Of a stretch of DNA of 64,000 nucleotides, positions 63,052-64,000 are shown one piece after another (position 1 is the stretch's first letter; the number at the start of each line of letters is the position of its first letter). The translations under genes and the position numbers were made by a program. The notes under the pieces were generated by a model, which did no database searches, had not been told where the DNA came from, and worked only from the letters and a program-made list of their open reading frames with translations. Source of the stretch: Mesorhizobium sp. AR02 (GTDB taxonomy: Bacteria; Pseudomonadota; Alphaproteobacteria; Rhizobiales; Rhizobiaceae); assembly GCF_024746835.1 (NCBI RefSeq), contig NZ_CP080531.1, positions 3,472,001 through 3,536,000 of the forward strand. The letters are read 5' to 3'.

Positions 63052-63489
63052 ATGGCGATTTGGCAGTGGGGACTGCTTCTGCTGGTTATTGTGTGGGCGC
63101 TGCAGTCGCTCGGCGTCTGGCTGCAGATGCGGCACTATTCGGATGTCTTCCGGGGCGTCACCGACCAGTACAAGGACGGCTTCGTCGGAGCCGGCAATTT
63201 TCGCGGCCGGCTGGCCAAGGGCACCATCGCGCTCGTCGTGGTGACACCTGACCTGATCGTGCGCCGCGTGATGGTGATGAGCGGCCGGTCCGTTTTCACC
63301 AAGTTCAAAAGACATGAAGAATTCGAGGGTGTCTCCCTCGATCGACTCCGGTCCAACCCTGCGATCATGGGGGAGGGGGAACCCGGTGTGGCCGAGGCCG
63401 TGAAGCGGGCGATCGAACAGATCGACAAAGCACGGTCGGAGCCGGGGAAGAAGCCGGGTCTATCCGGTTTGAACGTAGCAAGGGCCTAG
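63052..63489 (+). CDS. gutM: GutM-like glucitol operon activator
   Basis: The 145-residue protein resembles GutM (SrlM), the accessory activator of the glucitol operon in enteric bacteria. It has an N-terminal membrane segment (WGLLLLVIVWALQSLGVWLQ), then VFRGVTDQYKDGFVGAGN, LVVVTPDLIVRRVMVMSG and SVFTKFKRHEEFEG. ATG 63052 follows GGGAGGAGAACCGA. It lies 51 bases before an srlA-type gene, the same association as in the enteric operon. How a membrane-anchored GutM activates transcription is not well understood. The upstream gap (62870-63051) must hold the promoter; TTGACA occurs at about 62961. Confidence 0.85.
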   Translation: MAIWQWGLLLLVIVWALQSLGVWLQMRHYSDVFRGVTDQYKDGFVGAGNFRGRLAKGTIALVVVTPDLIVRRVMVMSGRSVFTKFKRHEEFEGVSLDRLRSNPAIMGEGEPGVAEAVKRAIEQIDKARSEPGKKPGLSGLNVARA

Positions 63490-63540
63490 AGGACGCCGCG
63501 CACCGACTGGGATAACCGGCGGGCGGCATAAGGAGGAGAA

Positions 63541-64000
63541 ATGTCTGTATTTTCGTTGTTGGCGCAGCATGCCGACATGGCCGTGCATAATCTGCATGTC
63601 GCAGGTGCCATGGTCTCGGATGCTGCTTTGCATGGCAAGCTCGCCGTCGAGCATGCTTCCGACCATCTCGTTGTTCTCGCGCAAGCAGACAGCGGGCCGA
63701 TCACCGTCGACCAGTTCAAGGAAAAGCTGAAGGACGTCCAGCAGGAAGAGCAGCTCGGCTGGCTGACCGCCATCGGCAAGTACTTCATCGGCATCTTCCA
63801 GAAAGGCGGCGAAGTGTTCGCCGGCTTCGTCACCGGTATCATCCCGACGCTGGTGGTGCTGATGACCGCCTTCTATGCCGTCACCGAACTGGTCGGCGAA
63901 GAGCGCGTGCATGGCCTGGCGCGCGGCGCCGGCAGGATTGCCTTGACCCGCTATACGCTGCTGCCGCTGCTGGCGGTGTTCTTCCTCACCAATCCGATGG
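63541..64000 (+). CDS. srlA: PTS glucitol/sorbitol-type permease IIC component (partial, runs off the window)
   Basis: The first 153 residues are visible. After an extended N-terminal region of about 60 residues (HADMAVHNLHVAGAM) comes a stretch close to SrlA: FIGIFQKGGEVFAGFVTGII, then PTLVVLMTAFYAVTELVGEE and TRYTLLPLLAVFFLTNPM. SrlA-type IIC imports and, with IIBC and IIA, phosphorylates sorbitol or a related polyol. The start ATG 63541 follows AAGGAGGAGAA. The N-terminal extension is not in the enteric protein. The remaining genes of the set must lie to the right. Confidence 0.85.
   Translation, partial: MSVFSLLAQHADMAVHNLHVAGAMVSDAALHGKLAVEHASDHLVVLAQADSGPITVDQFKEKLKDVQQEEQLGWLTAIGKYFIGIFQKGGEVFAGFVTGIIPTLVVLMTAFYAVTELVGEERVHGLARGAGRIALTRYTLLPLLAVFFLTNPM

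Noticed and set aside
1..64000. tRNA, rRNA, CRISPR array, prophage or replication origin
   Set aside because: I looked for cloverleaf patterns, regularly spaced repeats, phage structural genes and iteron or DnaA-box clusters in the intergenic gaps and saw none, although a dedicated search was not possible.

Overview
The window looks like chromosome of a Rhizobiales bacterium, most likely Mesorhizobium or a close relative. This rests on the high G+C, the density of ABC uptake systems with LacI, ROK, RpiR and TetR regulators, a DUF930-type protein, the bdhA/acetoacetate decarboxylase/patatin cluster, and short palindromic intergenic repeats of the kind common in that genus. It is my reading of gene content; no database search was run. 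I saw no tRNA, rRNA, CRISPR array or prophage.

Layout. 1-1.5 kb: an IS481-type transposase entering from the left edge, followed by a mosaic of palindromic repeats. 1.5-7.5 kb: a Rieske oxygenase, a small membrane protein, a hybrid histidine kinase split by a frameshift, its OmpR-type response regulator, and a divergent regulator with a degenerate receiver. 7.5-15.8 kb: an L,D-transpeptidase and a convergent RND efflux pump with its TetR regulator, separated by an IS1182-like element that landed in the shared terminator hairpin and duplicated it. 15.8-19.4 kb: an Lrp regulator and a 1018-residue fusion of kinase, M23 and class III aminotransferase. 19.5-26.4 kb: two polar amino-acid binding proteins, a LacI regulator, an unusually long permease, a GH1 beta-glucosidase and an SDR. 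26.4-34 kb: a complete sugar ABC operon with PfkB and SIS enzymes, facing a ROK regulator across a perfect 10+5+10 palindrome. 34-36 kb: a PiT phosphate transporter and a 188-bp repeat.

36-47.7 kb: patatin and acetoacetate decarboxylase genes diverge from bdhA (ketone-body/PHB metabolism). After bdhA comes an oppositely oriented RpiR-amidase-Dpp-type ABC block. It is bracketed by the real bdhA 3' end and a second, diverged bdhA 3' end, so it looks like an insertion. 48-58.8 kb: an SAF-domain dehydrogenase-like gene, E1-alpha, E1-beta and E2 of a 2-oxoacid dehydrogenase, then a Fe/sugar-phosphate-type ABC transporter, a metallo-beta-lactamase-fold gene (frameshifted) and surE. The E2 gene carries a palindromic repeat inserted in frame in its linker. 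58.8-62.1 kb: a tandem duplication of a TonB-like/DUF930 gene together with the 3' end of the neighbouring HAD gene. 62.2-64 kb: an unknown gene, then gutM and the start of srlA (sorbitol-type PTS).

Five genes (hybrid kinase, dpp binding protein, metallophosphoesterase, metallo-beta-lactamase-fold protein, second DUF930 copy) are each broken by what looks like a single-base indel. That is either real decay or residual sequencing error, and raw reads would decide. The strongest novelty candidates are the in-frame repeat in E2, the kinase-M23-aminotransferase fusion, the bdhA-bracketed island, the tandem duplication, and a possible organophosphate uptake and dephosphorylation operon (ABC plus MBL plus SurE).
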